From Ilumatobacter sp. (GTDB lineage: Bacteria; Actinomycetota; Acidimicrobiia; Acidimicrobiales; Ilumatobacteraceae): a stretch of DNA of 50,368 nucleotides. The stretch is taken from the NCBI GenBank assembly GCA_007693335.1, contig REDU01000079.1:1-50368 (forward strand), written 5' to 3'. Under the pieces are notes generated by a model. That model was not told the DNA's origin. It saw only the letters and a program-made list of their open reading frames with translations, and searched no databases. The position numbers were made by a program, and so were the translations under genes. Positions 43,187 through 50,368 of the stretch are shown here, piece by piece; position 1 is the first letter of the stretch, and each line of letters begins with the position of its first letter.

Positions 43187-43978
43187 ATGGCATCTCCGAT
43201 CGAGCTGGGAACGCTGCTCTACACGATGGTCGAACCTCATCGAGGGCACGAGGTCGAGTACAACCGCTGGTACGAGGACGACCACTTCTACGCCGGCTGC
43301 ATGATCGGGGCCCACCAGTTCGCCGGTGACCGTTTCGTGGCCACCCGCCGCCTGAAGGATCTCCGGTATCCGACGGTGTCCCCCATGACGCCCGACCCCT
43401 CGATCGGCAGCTACCTGGCGATGTACTGGGTGCTGAAGGGCGCCCATGAGCAGTGGAACCGGTGGGCGGTCGACCAGGTCAAGGACCTCCATGCCAGCGG
43501 TCGGATGTTCCTCGAACGCGATCACATCCACACGGTGCTGTACGACCATCAGTGGTCGCTGCAGCGCGACGAAGGTGGAACCTCGATCGAGCAGGCCCTC
43601 GACCGGCCGTACGTCGGACTGGTCGTGAACGTCGGTGAGGTGGCCGAGGGTCACAGTCTCGACGAGGTCGAGGCCTGGACGCGCAACGAGTGGGCGCCGG
43701 CCGCCTTCGACGCCGCATGGGGTCCCGACCTCATCGGGTCGAGCGTGCCGATGCCGTTGCTCGACGACGCCCCACCCGACGTACCGCGCGTGGAGAACGC
43801 CGAGCGTCGGTTCCTGCAGCTCCACTTCCTGACCCATGATCCCGCCGACGGGTGGGACGACGGCTATGCGCAGTTCGGCGAGCGCCTCGGTGCCAGCGGC
43901 GTGGCGACCCACCTGTGGACAGCGCCGTTCATCCAGACGGTGTTCGGCACCGACACCTACACCGACGAGCTCTGGTGA
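43187..43978 (+). CDS. EthD-like/ferredoxin-fold uncharacterised protein
   Basis: 263 residues, no named family recognised with certainty. The segment GTLLYTMVEPHRGHEVEYNRWYEDDHFYAGCMIGAHQFAGDRFVA resembles EthD/antibiotic-monooxygenase-like alpha-beta barrels. A second similar unit after about residue 140 (YVGLVVNVGEVAEGHSLDEVEAWTRNEWAPAAF) suggests two barrel repeats in one chain, a single-chain dimer. Similar proteins lie near SDR and epimerase genes in actinobacterial lipid loci. Leaderless start after TACGGT. Confidence 0.75.
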   Translation: MASPIELGTLLYTMVEPHRGHEVEYNRWYEDDHFYAGCMIGAHQFAGDRFVATRRLKDLRYPTVSPMTPDPSIGSYLAMYWVLKGAHEQWNRWAVDQVKDLHASGRMFLERDHIHTVLYDHQWSLQRDEGGTSIEQALDRPYVGLVVNVGEVAEGHSLDEVEAWTRNEWAPAAFDAAWGPDLIGSSVPMPLLDDAPPDVPRVENAERRFLQLHFLTHDPADGWDDGYAQFGERLGASGVATHLWTAPFIQTVFGTDTYTDELW

Positions 43979-44931
43979 GCAGCGACATGAACGATGGATC
44001 GCCGATGATCACCGGCAAGAGGATCCTCGTCACCGGGGTGACCGGTTGGGTGGCGGGGCCCCTCGCCACGTCGTTGGTCGGCAACGGCAACGAGGTGTTC
44101 GGTGCGGCCAGGTTCCGTGATCCGTCCTCGCGCCAGCCGCTCGAGTCCGCCGGCGTGCAGACGGTGTCGGTCGATCTCGGGCACGGTCACTACGACGAGG
44201 TCCCGAGCGACCTCGACCTCGTGCTCCACTTCGCAGTGGCCAAGGCCGACAACTTCGACCATGCGTTCGCAGTGAACGCCGATGGCAGCGCCGATCTGAT
44301 GGAGATCGCGGCCGCGCGCAGCGATCGGTTCCAGGCCTTCTTCCACTGCTCGTCCACCGCCGTCTACGCGCCGCAGGGCCGCGAACCCCGCACCGAGACC
44401 GATCTGCTGGGCGACAGTCACCGGCCGATGCCGGGGATGCCGACCTATTCGATCTCGAAGATCGCTGCCGAGGTGCTCGTCAGGTACCAGGCCAAGCGGC
44501 TCGGTGTGCCCACGGTGATCGCCCGCCTCAACGTGCCCTACGGTGACACCTACGGCTGGCCCCTGTTCCACTTGATGATGATGGAGCGCGACATTCCGGT
44601 TCCGGTGCACGTCGACCAGCCGACGAGCTACACGCCGATACATGCCGACGACATCGCAGCGAGCATTCCGTACCTGTTGACGCTGGCGTCGACGCCGGCG
44701 ACCATCGTCAACTGGGGCGGCGACGAGATCACCTCGGTCGAGGAGTGGTGCGGCCACCTGGGGGATCTCACCGGTCTCACCGCGACGCTGGCACCCACCG
44801 AGGCCACCATCCCGGCGATCGTTCCCGATCTCACCAAACTCCACGGCACGGGGTTCCGGTCGTCGGTCGGGTGGCGCGACGGATTCCGCCGCATGGTGGA
44901 GACCTCACGTCCCGACCTGCTGAAGAGCTGA
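43975..44931 (+). CDS. NAD-dependent epimerase/dehydratase family protein
   Basis: 318 residues from GTG 43975, which overlaps the previous stop (GTGA); ATG 43987 is an alternative. Extended SDR fold: RILVTGVTGWVAGPLA (last Gly of the motif replaced by Ala), HFAVAKADNF, FHCSSTAVYAP and the catalytic PTYSISKIAAEVL (YxxxK). YTPIHADDIAASIPYLL is a typical substrate-lid region. It may act as a 3-beta-hydroxysteroid dehydrogenase-like or sugar-type oxidoreductase; the family cannot be narrowed from sequence alone. It ends 6 bases from the convergent SnoaL-like gene. Confidence 0.87.
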   Translation: MSSDMNDGSPMITGKRILVTGVTGWVAGPLATSLVGNGNEVFGAARFRDPSSRQPLESAGVQTVSVDLGHGHYDEVPSDLDLVLHFAVAKADNFDHAFAVNADGSADLMEIAAARSDRFQAFFHCSSTAVYAPQGREPRTETDLLGDSHRPMPGMPTYSISKIAAEVLVRYQAKRLGVPTVIARLNVPYGDTYGWPLFHLMMMERDIPVPVHVDQPTSYTPIHADDIAASIPYLLTLASTPATIVNWGGDEITSVEEWCGHLGDLTGLTATLAPTEATIPAIVPDLTKLHGTGFRSSVGWRDGFRRMVETSRPDLLKS

Positions 44932-44937
44932 GCCGGT

Positions 44938-45375
44938 TCAGCGGATGTAGGCGAGCTGTTCGATTCGCCGCGAGATCCGCCACCCGTCGGGTGTGCGGGT
45001 GAGCACGTCGTCGTACCAGCCGCAGGCCTCGAGGAAGGTCGGCGTGTCGCCACCCAGTTTCATCACCATCTTGTAGATCGAGCGCGCGGTGGCACGGCTG
45101 TGGCCGTCGAAGCTGACGACCACGTTGCCGCCGTGGCCGATGACCACGTCGAAGCCGGCCATCGTGGGGCCGATCCACTCGACGGCCTCGTCGATGCCGC
45201 ACACCGGTCCGCCCGCTGTGGAGTAGTCGAGATGGGCGTCGTCGGTGAACAACGAGCGCCAGGTGGTCCAGTCGCGGTCGGTGAGCGCCCAGGTGTACGC
45301 CGCCAGCAACTCGTGGATCTCGAGCCGGTCGGCGGCGATGCGTTGCCGGGCGTCGGACGAACCGGTGTCGCTCAT
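44938..45375 (-). CDS. SnoaL-like/NTF2-fold protein
   Basis: 145 residues. It begins RIAADRLEIHELLAAYTWALTDRDWTTWRSLFTDDAHLDYSTAGG, the SnoaL_4 pattern with the Asp pair seen in scytalone-dehydratase and steroid-isomerase relatives. Its end, GGDTPTFLEACGWYDDVLTRTPDGWRISRRIEQLAYIR, matches the same family. ATG 45375 overlaps the LLM stop (ATGA), so it is translated with that oxidoreductase and may act on its product. No catalytic claim is made. Confidence 0.87.
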   Translation of the reverse strand: MSDTGSSDARQRIAADRLEIHELLAAYTWALTDRDWTTWRSLFTDDAHLDYSTAGGPVCGIDEAVEWIGPTMAGFDVVIGHGGNVVVSFDGHSRATARSIYKMVMKLGGDTPTFLEACGWYDDVLTRTPDGWRISRRIEQLAYIR

Positions 45376-46580
45376 AGCGGCAGCAGGGCGCTTCCGGGGA
45401 TGACCTCGACCCTGATGAGGTCCTCGGGTAGAGGGAACTCGAAGTCGGGATACTTGCGCCGGGCGGTGTCGCGGAAGTGGGTGGTGGAGTGCACCGGGTC
45501 GGTGTCGTACTCGGGGATCACCTTGTTCCCGAACAGTTCGATGCACTCGATGATCTCCTCGTGCTCGAACCCCTCGTTGGGCAGGCCGAACACCAGCTGG
45601 TCGCAACCCACGTCCTGGTAGCGGGCGATCTGCTCGTTCACCTCCTCCGGGGTGCCGCACAGCAGGTAGCCGGCCTCGATCAGCCAGTCGAGGGTGGCAT
45701 CGTCGGTCACGCTGATCGGCGGTTCGGGCCACCTCGGTGTTCCCTCGCGGTGAGGCATGGTGTCGTGGTACAGGCACACCATCGAGTACAGGTAGCCACG
45801 TCCGGCGCTCTTGGCGATGTCGCGGGCCCGCTCGCGATCCTCCAGGCAGATCACGGCGTTGGTCATCATCACGTTGTTGTTCTGGTACTGGCCGATGATC
45901 TCGGTGGGGTGCTCGGCGGCTTCCTTGTAGGCCTCGATCCGGCCCTTGAGGCCGTGGATCGGCTCGAAGTTGAAGGCGATCGCGCCGATGCCGAGCGAGC
46001 CGGCCTCGCCGAAGGTGGCCGGGTTCCCACACGCCACCCAGATCGGTGGGTGTCCCGCCATGTACGGCTTGGGGAGGATGTTGTGCGGTGTGGGCACGCT
46101 GAAGTGCTCGCCCTCGAAGGTGTAGTCCTTCTGTTCCCACATGCGCGGGATCTGGCGGATGACCTCGCTCCACATCGACTTGGTCTCACCGGTGGTGAGC
46201 CCGTTGAACGAAGCCACCTCGTGGCTGCCGGCGCCCCTGCCCGTGCCGAACTCGAAGCGACCCTCGCAGATGTGGTCGAGCATGGCGGCCCGCTCGGCGA
46301 TGCGTACCGGATGCTCTTTCACCGTGGGCAGGCTCGTGATGCCGGTGGAGAGATGGATGCGCGAGGTCTGTGCCGCCACGTAGCCCATGACCACCTCGGG
46401 CGCCGACATGTGGCTGTACTCGGCCAGCGCGTGGTGCTCACCGAACCAGGCGTACTTCCAGTTGAACTTGTCGGCGTGGATGGCGTACTGCGCCTCGCGC
46501 ATGAGCGCCGTGTGCTCGCTGGCCGGATCGTGTGCTGCCGGACCCGGGATGTACCCGTTCAAGAAGATGCCGAATTCCAC
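45372..46580 (-). CDS. Bacterial luciferase-like (LLM) flavin/F420 monooxygenase
   Basis: 402 residues from GTG 46580 with GGGGGAA upstream. MEFGIFLNGYIPG starts the barrel. KYAWFGEHHALAEYSHMSAPEVVMGYVAAQTSRIHLSTGI and GRFEFGTGRGAGSHEVASF follow the LuxA/alkanal-monooxygenase-type branch rather than the F420 subfamily of 20260 and 23433. PPIWVACGNPATFGEAGSLGIGAIAFNF is the flavin phosphate region. It is longer than the other LLM proteins here. Transcribed from a promoter with TTGACC at 46660-46665 and TACATT at 46636-46641, overlapped by a palindrome. Confidence 0.88.
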   Translation of the reverse strand: MEFGIFLNGYIPGPAAHDPASEHTALMREAQYAIHADKFNWKYAWFGEHHALAEYSHMSAPEVVMGYVAAQTSRIHLSTGITSLPTVKEHPVRIAERAAMLDHICEGRFEFGTGRGAGSHEVASFNGLTTGETKSMWSEVIRQIPRMWEQKDYTFEGEHFSVPTPHNILPKPYMAGHPPIWVACGNPATFGEAGSLGIGAIAFNFEPIHGLKGRIEAYKEAAEHPTEIIGQYQNNNVMMTNAVICLEDRERARDIAKSAGRGYLYSMVCLYHDTMPHREGTPRWPEPPISVTDDATLDWLIEAGYLLCGTPEEVNEQIARYQDVGCDQLVFGLPNEGFEHEEIIECIELFGNKVIPEYDTDPVHSTTHFRDTARRKYPDFEFPLPEDLIRVEVIPGSALLPL

Positions 46581-46634
46581 GTTGATTCCCCCGGGTTCGG
46601 GTGCGGGCCCCGGAACGAGACCTCGTCGAGGTAG

Positions 46635-46665
46635 TAATGTATCGCATTAGAACGCAGTCGGTCAA
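46635..46665 (-). promoter_or_regulatory. Promoter TTGACC-18-TACATT with overlapping palindrome TAATGTATCGCATTA
   Basis: The -35 TTGACC (46660-46665) and -10 TACATT (46636-46641) are 18 bases apart on the minus strand and drive the LLM/SnoaL pair. The palindrome at 46635-46649 (arms TAATG/CATTA) overlaps the -10. The 17-bp operator is absent, so this unit may answer to a different repressor, for example the TetR at 48271. Confidence 0.6.
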
Positions 46666-46668
46666 CGC

Positions 46669-47094
46669 TCACCTGTAGCCCTGCATCACGTGCTCGACCC
46701 ACCAGGTGGGAGCCGCTCCCATCAACTGGCCGATGTCGACGTAGTCCCACCATCGGTCGACGGCGCCGTGTCGCACCTCCATCACCGAGCAGAAGCGCAC
46801 GTCTGCGTGCTCACCGGTGTGCCAGAACCACTCCTCACGATGCTCGGTGACCACGACGTCGCCCTGGGCGATGATGGGTCCGTCGTGGAGCACGTATCGC
46901 TCCAGTGGCTCGAGCCCGAGGCGGAGCCGGGCGGCAGTCTCCTCGGGCCCGATGGCGCCAGTGTCGGAACCCACCAGCGGGACGTCGTTGTAGTTGCCCT
47001 GCTCGCTCATGAAGGCCCCGACGGCATCGAAGTCGCGCCGGGCGAGGGCCGCCCAGAAACGCCTGACCAGTTCCACGTTCTCGCTCTCGCTCAT
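46669..47094 (-). CDS. Limonene-1,2-epoxide hydrolase-like (LEH/SnoaL fold) protein
   Basis: 141 residues from ATG 47094, chosen because TACCGT (47101-47106) is exactly 6 bases upstream. Small NTF2-like epoxide hydrolase pattern: NYNDVPLVG where LEH has its Tyr/Asn pair, and a final FCSVMEVRHGAVDRWWDYVDIGQLM close to the LEH Asp132 segment (RWWDYVD). The central Arg-x-Asp of LEH is not clearly kept (TEHREEW), so catalysis is uncertain. The mycobacterial homologue EphG hydrolyses a cholesterol epoxide. Divergent from the P450 under the same operator, an epoxide or hydroxyl product of the P450 is a reasonable substrate. Confidence 0.83.
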   Translation of the reverse strand: MSESENVELVRRFWAALARRDFDAVGAFMSEQGNYNDVPLVGSDTGAIGPEETAARLRLGLEPLERYVLHDGPIIAQGDVVVTEHREEWFWHTGEHADVRFCSVMEVRHGAVDRWWDYVDIGQLMGAAPTWWVEHVMQGYR

Positions 47095-47112
47095 CACTGC
47101 ACGGTAGTGCAC

Positions 47113-47140
47113 GTCAGACGGTGTCTGACGCGGCGTCAGA
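47113..47140. promoter_or_regulatory. 17-bp palindromic operator, site 12 (TCTGACGCGGCGTCAGA) with extra half-site
   Basis: The perfect-arm operator is at 47124-47140. An overlapping reverse-order palindrome GTCAGACGGTGTCTGAC (47113-47129) adds a third half-site. It lies between leaderless promoters TACCGT (47101-47106, minus) and TACGGT (47159-47164, plus; 6 bases before GTG 47171). Confidence 0.85.
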
Positions 47141-47170
47141 TGCTCGCGACCTGTCGGCTACGGTGGGCGC

Positions 47171-48334
47171 GTGCTCCGCCGTTCGCTGCTCGACCGTGAC
47201 CTGTACCGCGATGACCCGCATCCGTTCTTCACCTGGTTGCGGGCGAACGAGCCGGTGTACTGCGATCCCGAAGGGATGTGGGCGATCACCCGGCATGCCG
47301 ACATCCGGGCGGCCGAGCGTCAACCCAGCCTGTTCTCGAACGCCTCGGGATCACGTCCGAACACCGATCCGCAACCGTCGATGATCGATTCCGACGATCC
47401 CTCCCACGCCGCCCAACGGCGTGTCGTGGCCCAGGGGTTCACGCATCGCCAGATGGCGGCCCACGAGAGCCACGTCCGTGACGTGGCCACGCGCCTGGTC
47501 GACGCCGTCGTCGAGCGGGGTTCCTGTGACGTGGTCACCGACATCGCCAAGCCGCTCCCGATGACGCTCATCGGTGAGATGCTGGGCGCCGACGCCGCCG
47601 ACCACGACCGGCTCCAGCACTGGAGCGATCAGATGATCACCGGCGCCGACAGGCCCGAACACGTCACCGACGACGTCGTGAACGCAGCGTTCGAGTACTA
47701 CGCCTACATCTCCGAGGTGATCGCCGATCGTCGTGCGAATCCTCGCGACGACCTGGTCAGCATGCTGGTGGCTGCCGAGGCCGAGGGCACCTTGGACGAC
47801 GAGCAGGTGGTCGGGAACTCACTGCTGCTGCTCGTCGGTGGCAACGAGACCACCAGGAACGTGATCACCGGTGGCCTGCACGCCCTGGTCACCCATCCAG
47901 CGCAGCTCGAGGCGGCGCGTGACTCGCTCGACGATCTCTCCGGGGTGGTCGAGGAGTGCCTGCGATGGGTGACGCCGCTCGTCAACATGAACCGCCGCAC
48001 CACCGCCGATGTCGAGGTCGGGGGCGTCACGATCCCCGCTGACTCCCAGGTGCTGATGTGCTATGTGTCGGCCAACCGCGACGAAGACGTCTTCGACGAT
48101 CCGTTCACCTTCGACGTGGGCCGCGAGTCCAACCAGCACCTGGCGTTCGGCTTCGGGCCTCATCTCTGTCTCGGTGCGCAACTGGCCCGTCTCGAGTTGA
48201 CGGTGATCTTCGGCGAGGTCCTGTCACGCCTCGACGATCTGCGGCTCGCCGATGCGACGTGGTCACCCACCTACAGCCACTCGTCGTTCGTGCGTGGTCT
48301 CCAGTCGCTCCCCGTGCGGTTCGCGCCGGGCTGA
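47171..48334 (+). CDS. Cytochrome P450, CYP142-like
   Basis: 387 residues, complete P450. I-helix GGNETTRN (about 223-229), ExxR in VVEECLRW (near 260), heme loop FGFGPHLCLG with Cys333. N-terminal AERQPSLFSN...MIDSDDPSHAAQRRVVAQGFT and C-terminal FVRGLQSLPVRF resemble actinobacterial CYP142/CYP125 enzymes that oxidise the terminal methyl of sterol side chains. The subfamily call is by pattern and uncertain. Soluble, needs a ferredoxin partner not seen here. Leaderless GTG start, 6 bases after TACGGT. The 3' end overlaps the convergent TetR gene by 64 bases. Confidence 0.9.
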   Translation: MLRRSLLDRDLYRDDPHPFFTWLRANEPVYCDPEGMWAITRHADIRAAERQPSLFSNASGSRPNTDPQPSMIDSDDPSHAAQRRVVAQGFTHRQMAAHESHVRDVATRLVDAVVERGSCDVVTDIAKPLPMTLIGEMLGADAADHDRLQHWSDQMITGADRPEHVTDDVVNAAFEYYAYISEVIADRRANPRDDLVSMLVAAEAEGTLDDEQVVGNSLLLLVGGNETTRNVITGGLHALVTHPAQLEAARDSLDDLSGVVEECLRWVTPLVNMNRRTTADVEVGGVTIPADSQVLMCYVSANRDEDVFDDPFTFDVGRESNQHLAFGFGPHLCLGAQLARLELTVIFGEVLSRLDDLRLADATWSPTYSHSSFVRGLQSLPVRFAPG

Positions 48335-48942
48335 GGCGATGCGTCGAGCGCACCGACTGCCATCTGCACGAGGTTGCCCACGAAGTCGTCCGTCGGCAGC
48401 GTCGGAGGTCGATCGCTGTCGACCTGGCGGGCCCGTGAGCCCAGCGCTTCGCTGACCAGTTCGAGGAACCGGGTGATCCGCTCGCGGCGCAGGCCCGGTG
48501 TGAGCCCGTCGGGCAGCTCGTTCTCGATCAGACGGAAGGCGCGCAGGGCCTGCGGGGGAGTGGCCCGCTCGCTCTCGTCCCACCGGTCGAACAGATCGGT
48601 GAGTTGGCTGATGATCGCCAGGAACTCGCGACCCTCCGGCTCGTCGAGCAGTACCGCCAGCGGCAGGACCACGGCCTCGACCAGGTCGACCAGCGCGGGG
48701 TGGTCCCCCAGCGCTTCGAGCATGACTGCTCGCTGCTCTTCGATCCGCGAGTTGTGCAGGTCGATGATGGCGGCCACGAGACCGTCTCGTCCACCGAAGT
48801 GGTAGTGCAGCGCCGACGGGTTCCGCTGACCGGCGGCGACCACCACCTGGCGCAACGACGTCGCGAACATGCCCTGTCGGGCGAACAGGTGGCGTCCGGA
48901 GGTGATCAGTTGTTCGCGGGTCAGCGCCCCGTCGCGGGGCAT
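48271..48942 (-). CDS. TetR family transcriptional regulator
   Basis: 223 residues from ATG 48942. The N-terminal helix-turn-helix is REQLITSGRHLFARQGMFATSLRQVVVAAGQRNPSALHYHFGGRDGLVAAIIDLH (about 9-62), followed by an all-helical ligand domain (LVDLVEAVVLPLAVLLDEPEGREFLAIISQLTDLF). It is the only TetR-type regulator in the window and a candidate for binding one of the palindromes, though none of the 17-bp sites lies at its own promoter. The frame is open to 49050, but TAGTAT (48984-48989) falls inside that stretch. Convergent overlap of 64 bases with the P450. Confidence 0.88.
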   Translation of the reverse strand: MPRDGALTREQLITSGRHLFARQGMFATSLRQVVVAAGQRNPSALHYHFGGRDGLVAAIIDLHNSRIEEQRAVMLEALGDHPALVDLVEAVVLPLAVLLDEPEGREFLAIISQLTDLFDRWDESERATPPQALRAFRLIENELPDGLTPGLRRERITRFLELVSEALGSRARQVDSDRPPTLPTDDFVGNLVQMAVGALDASPQPGANRTGSDWRPRTNDEWL

Positions 48943-48983
48943 CAGGGAGTCGGCGTTCGCATGGTGGGTCCGTTCGACGGGCC

Positions 48984-48989
48984 ATACTA
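48984..48989 (-). promoter_or_regulatory. -10 box TAGTAT for the TetR gene
   Basis: It lies about 41 bases before ATG 48942 in the divergent gap with the LLM gene at 49044. The surrounding TACTAATTCACGCATCGG has weak similarity to the TAATG/GCAT palindrome at 46635; autoregulation is possible but unproven. Confidence 0.45.
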
Positions 48990-49043
48990 ATTCACGCATC
49001 GGTTTCCTCGGAGTGGGTCCGAGGGCAGGAGGGGAGCACACAC

Positions 49044-49994
49044 ATGGCATCGATCGTCCGCGACGGTGAGTGGATCTACGGGATGCAGTTGCCGGTGCAG
49101 ACGCTCACGCGCACGTTGGTCGATCCGTGGGAGGACGACGCCTCGGTGGCCGATCTGGTGACGGTCGCCCGCCACGCCGAGGCCACCGGGCATTCCTTCG
49201 TGGGGGTGTGCGACCACGTTGCCGTGCCCGACGACGACTACGCCGCCCGCATGTCGACCACCTGGTACGACACCGTCGCCACGCTCGGGTTCCTGGCGGC
49301 TCACACCACCGCCGTCCGGCTGCTGTCGGTGGTGTACGTGGCGGCCTACCGCCATCCGCTCCAGACCGCCAAGGCCTTCGGGACGCTCGATCACCTCTCG
49401 GGTGGACGGGCGATCCTGGGTGTCGGCGCCGGGCACGTGAAGGGCGAGTTCGATGCCCTCGGCATCGACTACCACCAGCGTGGCGCGATCCTCGACGAGG
49501 TGCTCGACGCGGTGCGAGGTGCCTTCGACGCGCCGTACGTGTCGTTCGACGGCGAGCGGTTCGCGTACGACCGCGTCGGCGTCGGACCGGCGCCGGTGTC
49601 GGGCGACCTGCCGGTCTGGGTCGGGGGCATGGGTGCCGCGTCGTGGCGCCGCGCCGGCCGGATCGGCGACGGCTACATCCCCATGGCGAACCCGCTCACG
49701 CAGTACCCCGAGATCATCGACACCATCAGGGCATCGGCCCAGGAGTTCGGTCGCGACGAGGCCGGCTTCGACATCGGGTACATGCCCGGCTGGGCCTACC
49801 TCACCGGGCCGGCCCCCGACGATCTGCCCCCGACGGCCATCGTCGGGGCCGACGCCCTGGCGTCCGACATCCGGTCGGCCCGGGAGGCGGGTGCCAACGT
49901 CATGCACGTCAGGGTCCGCGGCCGTACCTTGCCCGAGTACCTCGACCAGCTCGACGCATTCGCAGAGGAGGTCGTGCCCCTCGTCGACTCGTGA
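49044..49994 (+). CDS. LLM class F420-dependent oxidoreductase
   Basis: 316 residues. Luciferase-like barrel of the F420 type: GHSFVGVCDHVAVPDDDY, TTAVRLLSVVYVAAYRHPLQTAKAFGTLDHLSGGRAILGVGAGHVKGEFDALG, and LPVWVGGMGAASWRRAGRIGDGYIP. GGAGGGG lies about 10 bases before ATG 49044. Divergent from the TetR gene, a typical arrangement in which the repressor controls its neighbour. The substrate is unknown. A 159-base gap with a strong hairpin follows. Confidence 0.88.
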   Translation: MASIVRDGEWIYGMQLPVQTLTRTLVDPWEDDASVADLVTVARHAEATGHSFVGVCDHVAVPDDDYAARMSTTWYDTVATLGFLAAHTTAVRLLSVVYVAAYRHPLQTAKAFGTLDHLSGGRAILGVGAGHVKGEFDALGIDYHQRGAILDEVLDAVRGAFDAPYVSFDGERFAYDRVGVGPAPVSGDLPVWVGGMGAASWRRAGRIGDGYIPMANPLTQYPEIIDTIRASAQEFGRDEAGFDIGYMPGWAYLTGPAPDDLPPTAIVGADALASDIRSAREAGANVMHVRVRGRTLPEYLDQLDAFAEEVVPLVDS

Positions 49995-50061
49995 GACTGC
50001 GAGCTGTCCGACTCGACCGCTGATCGGGACCAGGCCGCCACTCATGGAGGTTTCTCACGTT

Positions 50062-50127
50062 TCGTAGTGGACTTTCTCCGCACAGCGTCAAGTTCAGACG
50101 CTGTGCGTGCAGAAACTTTCACCACGA
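50062..50127. repeat. Long imperfect inverted repeat/hairpin
   Basis: Perfect 10-base inner arms GCACAGCGTC (50080-50089) and GACGCTGTGC (50097-50106) flank a 7-base loop. Outer sequence pairs further, TCGTAGT (50062-50068) against ACCACGA (50121-50127), with small bulges. No run of T follows directly, so it is not a textbook terminator. It lies 14 bases upstream of the next -10 box, where it could terminate the LLM transcript or serve as an operator. Confidence 0.65.
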
Positions 50128-50141
50128 GTGTGATTCTTTGC

Positions 50142-50147
50142 TACCGT
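50142..50147 (+). promoter_or_regulatory. -10 box TACCGT for leaderless gene at 50154
   Basis: TACCGT lies exactly 6 bases before ATG 50154, the spacing used by the other leaderless genes in this window. Confidence 0.6.
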
Positions 50148-50153
50148 GTCGCG

Positions 50154-50368
50154 ATGCGGGAGTACGAGAGCAACGACACCCTGACCGTGTCATCCGTTCG
50201 GCGGGCGTCCCGTCCGTCCCCCGGTCGCAGAGGGGCGTCGACGCCATTCCGTCCGCCCATCGGCCGCCCGGTGGTCGACCGTCCCCCTCCGGCCGCCATG
50301 TCGCCCGACACGGGGTCGATCCTGGAGCAACATCGCTCCGCACCGCCGACCATCATCACCCACGAGAC
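50154..50368 (+). CDS. Unidentified protein, 5' end only
   Basis: 71 codons without stop to the right edge: MREYESNDTLTVSSVRRASR, then an Arg/Pro/Ser-rich, probably disordered stretch (FRPPIGRPVVDRPPPAAMSP) and a more ordinary end (GSILEQHRSAPPTIITHE). No domain recognised. The start is supported by the leaderless TACCGT box and uninterrupted coding-like GC-rich sequence. It could be a regulator with a disordered N-terminus, but nothing shows this. Confidence 0.5.
   Translation, partial: MREYESNDTLTVSSVRRASRPSPGRRGASTPFRPPIGRPVVDRPPPAAMSPDTGSILEQHRSAPPTIITHE

Overview
The window is GC-rich actinobacterial chromosomal DNA, densely coded (about 48 genes, with no intergenic gap over about 170 bases). 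Three things point to an actinobacterium, and by inference an Acidimicrobiia/Ilumatobacter-like one: F420-type luciferase-like oxidoreductases, a mycobacterial-style steroid ring C/D gene set, and leaderless promoters in which a TAnnnT -10 box lies 6-8 bases before an ATG or GTG. No rRNA, tRNA, CRISPR array, insertion sequence or phage gene was seen.

Layout. 1-3.6 kb: a CoA-transferase (cut by the left edge), a HMG-CoA-synthase-like/OB-fold fusion and a thiolase. 3.6-9.3 kb: two SDR genes divergent from echA20-ipdA-ipdB-ipdC-maoC, the gene order of the M. tuberculosis KstR2 regulon for steroid rings C/D. 9.3-13.9 kb: a PhyH dioxygenase with its GntR regulator, an isochorismatase-like protein, an SDR and a lipocalin-like protein. 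13.9-20.3 kb: a formylglycine-generating enzyme, then an amidohydrolase / acetoacetate-decarboxylase-like / SDR / amidohydrolase / SDR run. 20.3-28.4 kb: two LLM oxidoreductases around an old-yellow-enzyme-type reductase and a 31-codon SDR remnant, then a cyclase, an SDR, a D-aminoacylase-type amidohydrolase and a SnoaL-like protein. 28.5-34.8 kb: a second lipocalin-like protein, an APH-like kinase, a type I sulfatase and an acyl-CoA synthetase. 34.8-40.5 kb: a branched-chain-type ABC importer with a fused LivHM permease and a small membrane protein. 40.6-50.4 kb: SDRs (one a half-protein), EthD-like proteins, an epimerase, SnoaL/LEH-like proteins, LLM enzymes, a CYP142-like P450, a TetR regulator and the start of an unidentified gene.

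The main result is a 17-bp palindrome, consensus TCTGACGnnnCGTCAGA, found at twelve places spread over 46 kb. Each lies 0-21 bases from a recognisable -10 box or a start codon, and most sit between divergent genes. It ties the CoA-transferase/thiolase block, the ipd cassette, the amidohydrolase operon, the LLM/OYE block, the sulfatase/FadD pair, the ABC importer and the P450 into one putative regulon. It does not look like the KstR or KstR2 operators I know. Taken together (import system, cytosolic sulfatase with its FGE, acyl-CoA synthetase, P450, thiolases, ring-opening IpdABC), the locus is best read as a catabolic island for a steroid or steroid-like, possibly sulfated, substrate. The substrate and the regulator are inferences. 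The repeated operator and the gene families are seen directly.
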